From assembly GCA_031269635.1 (NCBI GenBank), contig JAISYY010000083.1, positions 1 through 5,976 of the forward strand: a DNA stretch of 5,976 bases, read 5' to 3'. The notes under the pieces were generated by a model. The model did no database searches. It worked only from the letters and a program-made list of their open reading frames with translations, and was not told the DNA's origin. Source of the stretch: Tannerella sp. GTDB taxonomy: Bacteria; Bacteroidota; Bacteroidia; Bacteroidales; Tannerellaceae. Shown here one piece after another: positions 1 to 5,976 of this stretch; within the stretch, counting starts at the first letter, position 1; each line of letters opens with the position of its first letter. The translations under genes and the position numbers were made by a program.

Positions 1-237
1 GTGTGGGAGAGGTAGGAAAATAGATAAGGGAGGAGGAGCATACGCGTGAGAAGAAAGAACAAAATCGGACTGTAGACGAAAGCCAATAAGAGCAAAAGAA
101 TGAAGAAGGAACCACCCCAAAAGAACACAAAGGTACTTCACTTTTCCTCACTTTCGCATCACTTCTGTCCACGGTCACACATCTTCTCTTTTTTTCTCGA
201 AAATATTGCTGATTCCCCCCCGACTTTTCACAAAATA
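1..237. other. Strand-skewed segment without a convincing gene
   Basis: The + strand is strongly purine-rich over about 1-125 and pyrimidine-rich over about 130-225, with a T7 run at 189-195 and a C7 run at 215-221. All three forward frames meet stop codons in the first 50 bases. The forward frame open from 100 runs into the serpin relic, but its first 45 or so residues look like neither serpin nor a signal peptide. On the minus strand a frame is open from a GTG at 128 to the left edge. It is rich in Leu and Phe, but that is expected when a purine-rich strand is read in reverse. I see no gene I can support here. Confidence 0.5.
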
Positions 238-543
238 AAAGAAATGTTGCGGAACAAAATGGGAATGGAAATAGCGTGCAGTGGCGAAGCTGAATTTCCT
301 CATATTGCCGATGCAAATTTTTTTATTTCACGTGTGACACAGAAAGCGTATGTTCAGGTGGATGAAAAAGGAACAGAGGCTGCTGCCGTTACGGAAATTA
401 TTCTGCAAGATTCGGATATATCCGGAGATGAAACTCTTTCTCCTAAAATTTTCCGTGCCGACCGGCCTTTTCTCTTCCTGATACAAGAACGTTTTACCGG
501 CACCATCCTTTTCATGGGAAAAGTAGGGAATCCTGCTGAATAA
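100..543 (+). pseudogene. 5'-truncated serpin relic (C-terminal third only)
   Basis: The frame encodes 147 residues from ATG 100, but serpin similarity begins only near residue 47 (about base 238). From there it follows the serpin C-terminus in order: EMLRNKMGM, EAEFPHIAD, the strand ISRVTQKAYVQVDE, the hinge GTEAAAVTE (residues 91-99), a reactive loop rich in Asp, Ser and Glu, then RPFLFLI (122-128) and the closing strand TGTILFMGKVGNP (133-145). A full serpin has about 370-420 residues, so roughly the first 270 are missing. I found no serpin-like sequence in the other two forward frames upstream, so a single frameshift does not explain it. Such a fragment lacks the body of the fold and cannot inhibit a protease by the serpin mechanism. 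The loop from the hinge to RPF appears several residues longer than in alpha-1-antitrypsin, so P1 cannot be placed safely. Identity as serpin sequence is confident; the pseudogene status is inferred from the missing 5' part. Confidence 0.8.
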
Positions 544-778
544 TCTATACGAAACCCGCCCTGTCCCTTGTCTCCGGTCGCAGATTTTGCAACGGACATA
601 CGCAATACGCAGTTGGTAACGGAACGACAACCGCTACCGACTGATGTGTGTTTATTCTGGAAAATCCATAGAGAGGTTACAGCGATTTTGTATTGTGTTA
701 AATTTGCTGCAAAATCCATCTGCCGGATAACAAATTTTGTATCTCTCATTCGTAAATAACTTTTTTTCATTGCATGCG
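544..778. other. Intergenic, no convincing gene
   Basis: Several frames are open here on both strands, but none has a good start context or recognisable domain. The longest is a minus-strand frame that also runs antisense to the serpin relic. Similar stretches at about 574-596 (CCGG, CAGA, TTTTGCA) and, inverted, about 706-727 hint at a decayed palindromic element. No terminator hairpin with a T-run follows the serpin stop. Confidence 0.4.
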
Positions 779-779
779 C

Positions 780-810
780 TTGGAAAACTGAGATTTTTCA
801 TCTAATTTTG
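780..810 (+). promoter_or_regulatory. Bacteroidetes-type housekeeping promoter
   Basis: TAATTTTG at 803-810 matches the Bacteroidetes -7 consensus TAnnTTTG at every fixed position. A TTG at 780-782 lies 20 bases upstream, within the usual spacing for the -33 element. Transcription should start near 816-820, giving a leader of about 35 bases before the ATG at 852. It is the only good promoter seen ahead of the two-gene unit at 852-4523. Confidence 0.65.
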
Positions 811-835
811 CAATTTGTGTACCGGATAAATAGAT

Positions 836-842
836 AAAGGAG
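836..842 (+). promoter_or_regulatory. RBS-like AAAGGAG before the 852 gene
   Basis: AAAGGAG ends nine bases before the ATG at 852. Strong Shine-Dalgarno sites are uncommon in Bacteroidetes, so this supports 852 over the in-frame ATG at 873 as the start. An in-frame TAG at 831-833 rules out a longer protein. Confidence 0.5.
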
Positions 843-851
843 ATTTCAGCC

Positions 852-1274
852 ATGATTGAACGTGATTACATCATGCGTATTTTGCAGGATTTTTTCAATG
901 CCATAGCAAAATTAATGCGGTTAAACTTGGACGATCCCGATACATCGCATGTACAGGAGCGTTTTAATGAGATGTATCGGCAGTTTTTCCGCAGTTCGGC
1001 GGAACATTTTTATGAAACGGAGAAAGAAATGATACTGGACAGTCTGGAACAGGAAGGACGGAGCGAACAGGATACGCACGCAAGGGTACGGATGCTTTCC
1101 GAGTTGCTGTATCAGGACGGGCTTGTCAAAAAGAGTATTCCCGAAAAGTGTATAGTTCTTGAAAAAGCGTTGTATCTGCTCGAATACTTGGACCGGAACA
1201 GCCGGACATTCTCCTGGGAACGCAATCAGAAAATAAACGATATAAAGAAAATATTGACCGAATTTGAATATTAA
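852..1274 (+). CDS. Conserved helical protein of unknown function (possibly DUF6483-like)
   Basis: This 140-residue protein has no signal peptide and no membrane segment, so it is probably cytoplasmic. It looks almost wholly alpha-helical and acidic. The N-terminus (MIERDYIMRILQDFFNAIAK) carries a YIMR motif followed by an amphipathic helix, and the C-terminal half holds leucine-rich helices (MLSELLYQDGL, CIVLEKALYLLEYLDR). The YIMR start resembles what I remember of the DUF6483 family, but that is unverified and I assign no function. The start is set by an in-frame TAG at 831 and the AAAGGAG spaced nine bases upstream. The stop lies 15 bases before the protease start, and no promoter or terminator is visible between them, so the two are probably cotranscribed. 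Nothing in the sequence shows a functional link to the protease. Confidence 0.85.
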   Translation: MIERDYIMRILQDFFNAIAKLMRLNLDDPDTSHVQERFNEMYRQFFRSSAEHFYETEKEMILDSLEQEGRSEQDTHARVRMLSELLYQDGLVKKSIPEKCIVLEKALYLLEYLDRNSRTFSWERNQKINDIKKILTEFEY

Positions 1275-1289
1275 TAATGTATATAAGTT

Positions 1290-4200
1290 ATGAGAAAGAG
1301 AAATTTTTTATGCAGCCTCCTGTTGTATGCGGTTGCCGCCCATGTAACGGCTAACGCCGGAGAAGCAAGGTTACTGCGCTTCCCCTCGACGAACGGTTCC
1401 GAAATAGTATTTACTTATGCCGGCGATTTGTATAAAGCGCCGGTAAACGGTGGCGAAGCAAGGCGCCTCACGTCACATGCCGGATACGAGATGTTCCCCC
1501 GCTTTTCGCCCGACGGCAAAACGATCGCATTCACCGGCCACTACGATGGCAACACGGAAGTTTATACCATCCCTTCCGAAGGCGGCGAGCCTTTGCGCCT
1601 GACTTACACCGCGACCAACCGGCGGGATGACCTTGGCGACCGCATGGGGCCTAATAACATCGTGATATGCTGGACTGCGGACGGGAACGGCGTCGTGTAC
1701 CGCAACCGTATCAGCAGCGGTTTCGACGGCAGACTCTATATCGCAAACAAGGGAGGCGGCCTTCCCGAAGCCATTCCCCTGCCGGAAGGAGGCTTTTGCA
1801 GCTATTCGCCGGACGGCAGAAAACTGGCCTACAACCGCGTGATGCGCGAGTTCCGTACCTGGAAATATTACCGGGGCGGAATGGCTGACGACGTCTGGAT
1901 TTACGACGCAGACAAACAAAGCGTCGAAAATATCACAGACAACGATGCGCAGGACATCTTCCCTATATGGGTCGGCGATGATATTTATTTCCTTTCCGAC
2001 CGTGACCGCACAATGAACGTTTTCGTTTACAATACCGTCACAAAAAAGACGGCAAAAGTGACGGATTTCAAAGATTACGACGTGAAATTCCCAAGCTCCA
2101 ACGGTAAACTGATCGTATTCGAAAATGGCGGTTACATCTACAAATTAGATCCGGCAACGCGGAAAGCGGAGAAAGTGAATATCACCCTTACGTCCGATAA
2201 CATATATGCACGAAGCGCGACGAAAGACGGCGGCAAATATCTTTCGGCGGCAAGCCTTTCGCCCGACGGGAAACGGGTTGTCGTCACCGCACGCGGCGAG
2301 ATCTTCAATATCCCGGCCGATCAGGGCGTCACGAAGAATATTACACGCAGTCCCGGCGCTCACGAACGTTCCGCCGCGTGGTCGCCCGACGGGAAACACA
2401 TCGCCTACATATCGGACGTCTCCGGCGAAACGGAACTCTACATGCAGCCCGCAGAAGGCGGCGAGGCGATTACGCTGACGAAAAATAACGACACCTACAT
2501 ACGTAATTTCGGATGGAGCCCGAACAGCAGTTACATCGTCTATACCGACCGCAAAAACCGGCTTGTCCTCCTGAACGTCTCCGGCGGGAACAAGACAATC
2601 ATCCGCCGGGATACCTTTGATACTCCCCGCGGGGCAACGTTCTCTCCCGACAGCAAATGGCTTGCATATACGCGCAGCGCATCAAACGAATTTTCCGTCG
2701 TATATGTTTACAACCTTGCGGAAAAGAAAGAATATGCCGTGACGGATCACTGGTACGACTCCGGTTCGCCGGCGTTTAGCGTCGACGGCAAATATCTTGT
2801 CTTCAGTTCTTCCCGCGAGTTCCTCCCGGTGTACGGTTCAAAGGAATGGAATCATATTTACAGGGACGAGGAAAGCGCTTACCTCGCCCTGCTGCAGAAA
2901 GACACCCCGTCGCCGTTTATCCGGAAAGACGACGGCGTTCCCGAAACGAAAAAGGCAGAGGTGAAGGTTGAGACAGGAAAGAAGAAAGAGGACAAAAGCG
3001 ATGATAAAAAAGATATCGTTATCGACACCGAAGGTCTTTCCGGCCGCATCGTAAAAATCCCGGCAGGTACGGGGCATTACGGCAGTTTTTATGCCGACGG
3101 CGACAAAGTTTATTACACACGCAACGGTTCCACGTTCGTTTACGACCTGGAAAAAAAGAAAGAAGAAAACGTTGCCGACGGCGCACGCATGTGGGTGGAG
3201 CCGGGAGGCAAAAAAGCCGGGTTCCTTAAAAGCGGACAGGTATATGTCACCGACATCCCTTCCGGTAAGGCGAGCCTCGACAAAGCCGTCAGTCTTTCCG
3301 ACATGAAGATCAGGACGGATTACCGCGCAGAGTGGGCGCAGATCTTTGACGAAGCATGGCGTGTGTTCCGCGACGGCTTCTATGTTGAAAACATGCACGG
3401 CATAGACTGGAAGGCGATGAAAGAGAAATACGCCGTACTTGTCCCGCACATAAAAAACCGCCTCGACCTGAATTATGTAATAGGGGAAATGATCGGGGAA
3501 CTCAACTGTGGACATGCTTACGTAACGACGGGCGAAATGGAACGCCCCGAACGTATAAAGACCGGCCTCCTGGGCGCCGAAGTATCGCGCGATAAAAGCG
3601 GGTTCTTCCGCCTGGAAAAAATCTATAAAGGCGAGACATGGAACAACGATTTGCGTTCGCCGCTGACGGAGCCTGGCGTCGACGCCCGCGAAGGCGATTA
3701 CATTGTTGCCATTGACGGCATACCGGCAAACAGCGTCAAAGATCTGTACGCCCTGCTTGCCGGAAAAGCAAATGTCCCGACGGAACTTTCGCTGAACGCT
3801 TCCGCATCGCCGGACGGAGCCAGGAAAATCGTCATCCTCCCCCTCGAAGAAGAATATTCGCTTATTCATTACCAGTGGGTGAGAAGCAACATCGAAAAAG
3901 TCGATAAGGCATCCGGCGGCAAGATCGGTTATATTTATATCCCGGACATGGGGCCGGAAGGCCTCAACGAATTTGCCCGCTATTTCTACCCGCAACTCGA
4001 CAAGGAAGGACTCATCATTGACGACCGGGCGAACGGCGGCGGCAACGTCTCCCCGATGATACTCGAACGCCTCGCCCGCGAACCTTACCGCATGACGATG
4101 TATCGCGGGAGTTCCCGTAACAACACCATCCCCGACGCCGTGCAGGTCGGCCCGAAAGTTTGCCTTATCAACAAATATTCTGCGTCGGACGGCGATCTGT

Positions 4201-4523
4201 TCCCTTGGGGATTCCGCGCACTCGGCCTGGGAAAACTGATCGGGACACGTACCTGGGGCGGAATAGTCGGCATAAGCGGCTCGCTCCCCTTCGTTGACGG
4301 AACGGATATACGCGTGCCTTTCTTCACAAGTTATAGCATGGACGGCGAATGGATCATCGAAAATCACGGCGTAGATCCTGATATACAGATAGACAACGAC
4401 CCTGTTAAAGAGTGGAACGGCGAAGACCAGCAGTTAGACCGTGCAATCGAAGAGGTAATGAAAGAGCTGAAAAACCGCAAACCGCTACCCAAAACACCCG
4501 CCCCGCGCGTTTGGAACAAGTAA
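1290..4523 (+). CDS. Exported Tricorn protease homologue (S41-type serine peptidase)
   Basis: The 1077 residues match the length of archaeal Tricorn (about 1070). Residues 1-23 form a signal peptide: basic MRKR, a hydrophobic core, and probable cleavage after ANA-23. Beta-propeller repeats follow, with PD40-type motifs near 71 (RFSPDGK), 172 (SYSPDGR), 322 (SLSPDGK), 363 (AWSPDGK), 408, 450 and 495. A Lys/Glu/Asp-rich linker spans about 552-583. The catalytic part starts near 665. It contains NCGH with H742, a PDZ domain at about 760-850, and the C-terminal core with IDDRANGGGN, the nucleophile motif SASDGD (S966, D967), GTRTWGG and IENHGVDPD (E1024). These align with H746, S965, D966 and E1023 of Thermoplasma Tricorn. 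The Ser before the catalytic His there is Gly741 here. The archaeal enzyme degrades oligopeptides in the cytoplasm; the signal peptide places this one in the periplasm, where trimming of peptides is likely but the substrates are unknown. An in-frame TAA at 1284 fixes the ATG at 1290. Confidence 0.95.
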   Translation: MRKRNFLCSLLLYAVAAHVTANAGEARLLRFPSTNGSEIVFTYAGDLYKAPVNGGEARRLTSHAGYEMFPRFSPDGKTIAFTGHYDGNTEVYTIPSEGGEPLRLTYTATNRRDDLGDRMGPNNIVICWTADGNGVVYRNRISSGFDGRLYIANKGGGLPEAIPLPEGGFCSYSPDGRKLAYNRVMREFRTWKYYRGGMADDVWIYDADKQSVENITDNDAQDIFPIWVGDDIYFLSDRDRTMNVFVYNTVTKKTAKVTDFKDYDVKFPSSNGKLIVFENGGYIYKLDPATRKAEKVNITLTSDNIYARSATKDGGKYLSAASLSPDGKRVVVTARGEIFNIPADQGVTKNITRSPGAHERSAAWSPDGKHIAYISDVSGETELYMQPAEGGEAITLTKNNDTYIRNFGWSPNSSYIVYTDRKNRLVLLNVSGGNKTIIRRDTFDTPRGATFSPDSKWLAYTRSASNEFSVVYVYNLAEKKEYAVTDHWYDSGSPAFSVDGKYLVFSSSREFLPVYGSKEWNHIYRDEESAYLALLQKDTPSPFIRKDDGVPETKKAEVKVETGKKKEDKSDDKKDIVIDTEGLSGRIVKIPAGTGHYGSFYADGDKVYYTRNGSTFVYDLEKKKEENVADGARMWVEPGGKKAGFLKSGQVYVTDIPSGKASLDKAVSLSDMKIRTDYRAEWAQIFDEAWRVFRDGFYVENMHGIDWKAMKEKYAVLVPHIKNRLDLNYVIGEMIGELNCGHAYVTTGEMERPERIKTGLLGAEVSRDKSGFFRLEKIYKGETWNNDLRSPLTEPGVDAREGDYIVAIDGIPANSVKDLYALLAGKANVPTELSLNASASPDGARKIVILPLEEEYSLIHYQWVRSNIEKVDKASGGKIGYIYIPDMGPEGLNEFARYFYPQLDKEGLIIDDRANGGGNVSPMILERLAREPYRMTMYRGSSRNNTIPDAVQVGPKVCLINKYSASDGDLFPWGFRALGLGKLIGTRTWGGIVGISGSLPFVDGTDIRVPFFTSYSMDGEWIIENHGVDPDIQIDNDPVKEWNGEDQQLDRAIEEVMKELKNRKPLPKTPAPRVWNK

Positions 4524-4528
4524 GTTAA

Positions 4529-4568
4529 AATACGCCGGTAACGACACAACCCCCGTTACCGGCGTATT
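4529..4568 (+). terminator. Perfect 15-bp hairpin after the protease gene
   Basis: AATACGCCGGTAACG at 4529-4543 is perfectly complementary to 4554-4568, with a ten-base loop. It begins five bases after the protease stop codon. The bases after the stem (CGTTACAC) do not form a T-run, so it is not a classic intrinsic terminator. It could instead stabilise the 3' end of the mRNA or act with other factors. Confidence 0.55.
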
Positions 4569-4698
4569 CGTTACACACCCGGAAGGCGAAGTGCTCACCC
4601 TGCCCGATGACGCCCAAGTGCAGGCGGTGCGGATTCGTGCGGAAATAGTTGACAGCCTCCGATTGCCGTATGACGTTTACCATTCCGGCAGGACGTAA
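4561..4698 (+). pseudogene. Possible 3' gene remnant without a start
   Basis: One forward frame is open from 4471 to a TAA at 4696-4698 and has no ATG. After the hairpin its translation has a natural protein-like composition, including VFVTHPEGEVLTLPDD, VRIRAEIVDSLRL and a terminal YDVYHSGRT. The stretch is clearly GC-richer than the DNA after 4700, where composition turns sharply A/T-rich. I do not recognise the family. It may be the tail of a lost gene. The minus strand is also open here, so a chance open frame in GC-rich DNA is a real alternative. Confidence 0.25.
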
Positions 4699-4840
4699 AC
4701 GAAAGAATAACAATGTATAATATGCGTACAAAACAAAAAAAGTCGATTTTTAATTGATATTTTATAACGAAGTGTTTAGTTAAAAAACATTATTACGCAA
4801 AAAAATCACAGATAATCTTTTTCTATATAAAAAAGAAATA

Positions 4841-4848
4841 TATCTTTG
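4841..4848 (+). promoter_or_regulatory. Bacteroidetes-like -7 box TATCTTTG
   Basis: TATCTTTG fits TAnnTTTG exactly. No clear TTG or TTTG lies 19-21 bases upstream, where the sequence is AATCTTTTTCT, so only half of the promoter is convincing. If used, it would start transcription near 4855, reading through the AG tract toward the gene at 5549. Confidence 0.35.
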
Positions 4849-4884
4849 TCCCCCATAACTGATAAAAAAACAATCCATGAATAG

Positions 4885-4906
4885 ATTTTCTATTTTTCTA
4901 TTTTCT
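4885..4906 (+). repeat. Three T-rich direct repeats (ATTTTCT type)
   Basis: ATTTTCT at 4885-4891, ATTTTTCT at 4892-4899 and ATTTTCT at 4900-4906 lie head to tail. They sit about 65-86 bases upstream of the predicted sigma54 start, a range where upstream activators or bending proteins can bind. They are not palindromic and the DNA around them is A/T-rich, so a chance origin is possible. Confidence 0.4.
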
Positions 4907-4945
4907 GTAAATAAATTGGGTTCAGACCTCCTTTTTGGCGGCCTG

Positions 4946-5015
<70 letters not shown>

Positions 5016-5040
5016 CAGGCATATATAGTCTCTACATGTA

Positions 5041-5057
5041 ATATATACGCGCGCGCA
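5041..5057 (+). other. Alternating purine-pyrimidine run with (CG)4
   Basis: ATATATACGCGCGCGCA alternates purine and pyrimidine without interruption for 17 bases, with CGCGCGCGC at its centre. Such runs favour Z-DNA under negative supercoiling. It lies 27 bases after the AG tract, directly behind the palindrome TACATGTA (5033-5040). Any role is speculative. Confidence 0.5.
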
Positions 5058-5210
5058 AGAGATAATAAAAATAAATCACTTAAATCACATCCTCTTGTCG
5101 TCATTTTTTCCAAATTAAGTCACAGAAAAAGGACTTTTTTATTCACAAAAACATATTCAAACAAATATTGCCGTCGGCGCGGATTTCCGTTGCCGGCCGG
5201 ACTGTGTCGT

Positions 5211-5339
5211 ACCGTTACGTCGTCTTTACGAGGTACGAAACCCGTCATTTCGAACGCAGTGAAACCGTCCGAAACGGCGCTCTGTGTCCGTATGGATTGC
5301 TTCCGGCTGCGCCGTCGTAATGACGGCAGGCGTAACGGT
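5211..5339. repeat. 129-bp imperfect palindrome, likely dispersed repeat
   Basis: The ends are perfect 9-bp inverted repeats (ACCGTTACG at 5211-5219, CGTAACGGT at 5331-5339). Inside, CCGTCATTTCGA at 5242-5253 pairs with TCGTAATGACGG at 5315-5326 with one mismatch. The left arm contains a second, related copy (CGTCTTTACGAGG near 5221). The right arm reads ATGGATTGCTTCCGGCTGCG. Motifs of the type GTCATTNCGA...GAAGCAATCC recur, from memory, in dispersed palindromic repeats of many bacterial genomes. No transposase is present. I infer a mobile or once-mobile non-coding element; copy number in this genome is unknown. Confidence 0.65.
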
Positions 5340-5483
5340 AGCGAACGCTTTGCCAATGGTAGGAAATGCTTCACTAATGATAGGAAATGTTTCACTAATG
5401 ATAGGAAATGTTTCACTAATAATAGTGAACGCTTCACTAATGATAGGAAATGCTTCACTAATGGCAGCAAACAGCCTGCTAAT
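5337..5483 (+). repeat. Seven 21-bp tandem repeats
   Basis: Seven consecutive units of exactly 21 bases start at 5337, 5358, 5379, 5400, 5421, 5442 and 5463. The central type begins GATAGGAAATG, then C or T, then TTCACTAAT. Units 3 and 4 are identical and unit 6 differs from them by one base. Units 1 and 7 are diverged, as expected for array edges. Unit 5 contains the small palindrome AGTGAACGCTTCACT. The period is a multiple of three, so all six frames give seven-residue repeats, which produces misleading open frames. The array starts inside the last three bases of the 129-bp palindrome and ends 65 bases before the next gene. Confidence 0.93.
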
Positions 5484-5548
5484 GAGCTGATTTATACTAT
5501 TGAAAACGAGATTTCTTCAACAATAATTACTAATTAAAAAAAACAGTT

Positions 5549-5976
5549 ATGACTACAAAAGATTTTATTCCCGAAAAAGACAGGGATTTTCTTCAGTGGG
5601 TTATAAACTTCCTGAAGCAGTTGAATGTAATGCTTAGCCGGCTCGGATTCCCCAGCAATGAATACCAGCTACTCTCCTCACAGCGTGACGATTTTTCCAC
5701 GAAACTTACTATTGCCGAAGAACCTGCTACACGAACCAGGGTGGCGGTTAAAAACAAGACCGTCGCCCGGGATTTGCTTGAAAAGACGGTACGGCACGAC
5801 ATCAAGGAATTTCTGAACTACAATCGCGCCCTCACCGACGGTGACCGCGAGGCGCTCGGTCTGCCGGTTTACAAAACGGGGCGTACCCCGTCAAAAGTAG
5901 CCGGTGAACATCCCGACTATGACATTGACAGCAGCGAGATTCGCCAACTGACGATTCATTTCTTCGGGCATGGTAA
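5549..5976 (+). CDS. Conserved Bacteroidetes protein of unknown function, N-terminal 142 residues
   Basis: The gene starts at ATG 5549 behind an A-rich leader (ATTAAAAAAAACAGTT). An in-frame TAA at 5531 excludes a longer protein. It is still open at the window end, so the C-terminus is missing. No signal peptide or membrane segment is visible. Residues about 1-100 look helical, with MTTKDFIPEKDRDFLQWVI at the start, TRTRVAVKNKTVARDLLEK in the middle and LTDGDREALGLPVYKTGRT near 105-123. A likely linker and the strand-like IRQLTIHFFG follow. This order resembles a Bacteroidetes family I remember as roughly 200-230 residues, with a C-terminal beta-sandwich-like part. Its role is unknown to me. 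If transcription comes from the sigma54-like site near 4971, the leader is nearly 580 bases long and contains all the repeats described above. Confidence 0.85.
   Translation, partial: MTTKDFIPEKDRDFLQWVINFLKQLNVMLSRLGFPSNEYQLLSSQRDDFSTKLTIAEEPATRTRVAVKNKTVARDLLEKTVRHDIKEFLNYNRALTDGDREALGLPVYKTGRTPSKVAGEHPDYDIDSSEIRQLTIHFFGHG

Noticed and set aside
1..135. Minus-strand hydrophobic frame from GTG 128 with TACCTTTG at 135-128
   Set aside because: The -7 box lacks a -33 partner and would overlap the GTG. Hydrophobicity follows from reading a purine-rich strand in reverse. Sequence left of the window would be needed to decide.
354..770. Minus-strand frames of 100-138 codons across the serpin relic and the following gap
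   Set aside because: They overlap clear serpin sequence on the other strand and lack a recognisable domain or start signal.
2838..4367. Minus-strand frame of 509 codons within the protease gene
   Set aside because: It is antisense to strongly conserved Tricorn catalytic sequence and shows no domain; it is a shadow of the GC-rich codon positions.
5337..5483. CRISPR-like array
   Set aside because: The units are contiguous 21-bp tandem repeats with no spacers, and no cas gene is present.
5120..5490. Minus- and plus-strand frames with seven-residue repeats over the tandem array
   Set aside because: A 21-bp period gives seven-residue repeats in every frame. No frame shows a preference that would indicate selection on protein.
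5495..5502. TACTATTG as a -7 box close to the 5549 gene
   Set aside because: It has one mismatch to TAnnTTTG and no TTG at the proper distance upstream, so it is too weak to list as a promoter.

Overview
The window looks like chromosome from a member of the Bacteroidales, probably near Parabacteroides or Bacteroides. This rests on a Bacteroidetes-type promoter (TTG, 20 bases, TAATTTTG), A/T-rich leaders with little Shine-Dalgarno signal, a secreted Tricorn-type protease, and a partial protein resembling a conserved Bacteroidetes family of unknown function. No database search was possible, so the taxonomy is inference.

Left part (1-850). About 240 bases of compositionally skewed DNA, purine-rich then pyrimidine-rich, lead into the 3' end of a serpin gene that stops at 543. 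Only the C-terminal third of a serpin is present (reactive-centre hinge, loop, closing strands). Upstream sequence is not serpin in any frame, so this is a 5'-truncated relic. Bases 544-778 hold no convincing gene.

Centre (780-4568). A well-formed promoter and an RBS-like AAAGGAG precede a probable two-gene operon: a 140-residue, largely helical protein of unknown function (852-1274) and, 15 bases later, a 1077-residue exported Tricorn protease homologue (1290-4523). The protease has a signal peptide, beta-propeller repeats, a PDZ domain and the S41-type catalytic residues H742, S966, D967 and E1024. It probably trims peptides in the periplasm. A perfect 15-bp hairpin directly after the stop codon closes the unit. 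Behind the hairpin lies a short GC-rich stretch with a protein-like frame but no start, possibly a gene remnant.

Right part (4699-5976). About 850 bases contain no convincing gene but much structure: a sigma70-like -7 box, three T-rich direct repeats, a sigma54-type -24/-12 promoter match, a (AG)26 microsatellite beginning at that promoter, an alternating purine-pyrimidine run, a 129-bp imperfect palindrome resembling a dispersed repeat, and seven 21-bp tandem repeats. They precede the start of a conserved hypothetical gene (5549 onward) cut by the window edge. The most notable point is that the predicted sigma54 start site lies inside the microsatellite. Changes in repeat number would therefore change the transcript's 5' leader rather than a protein.
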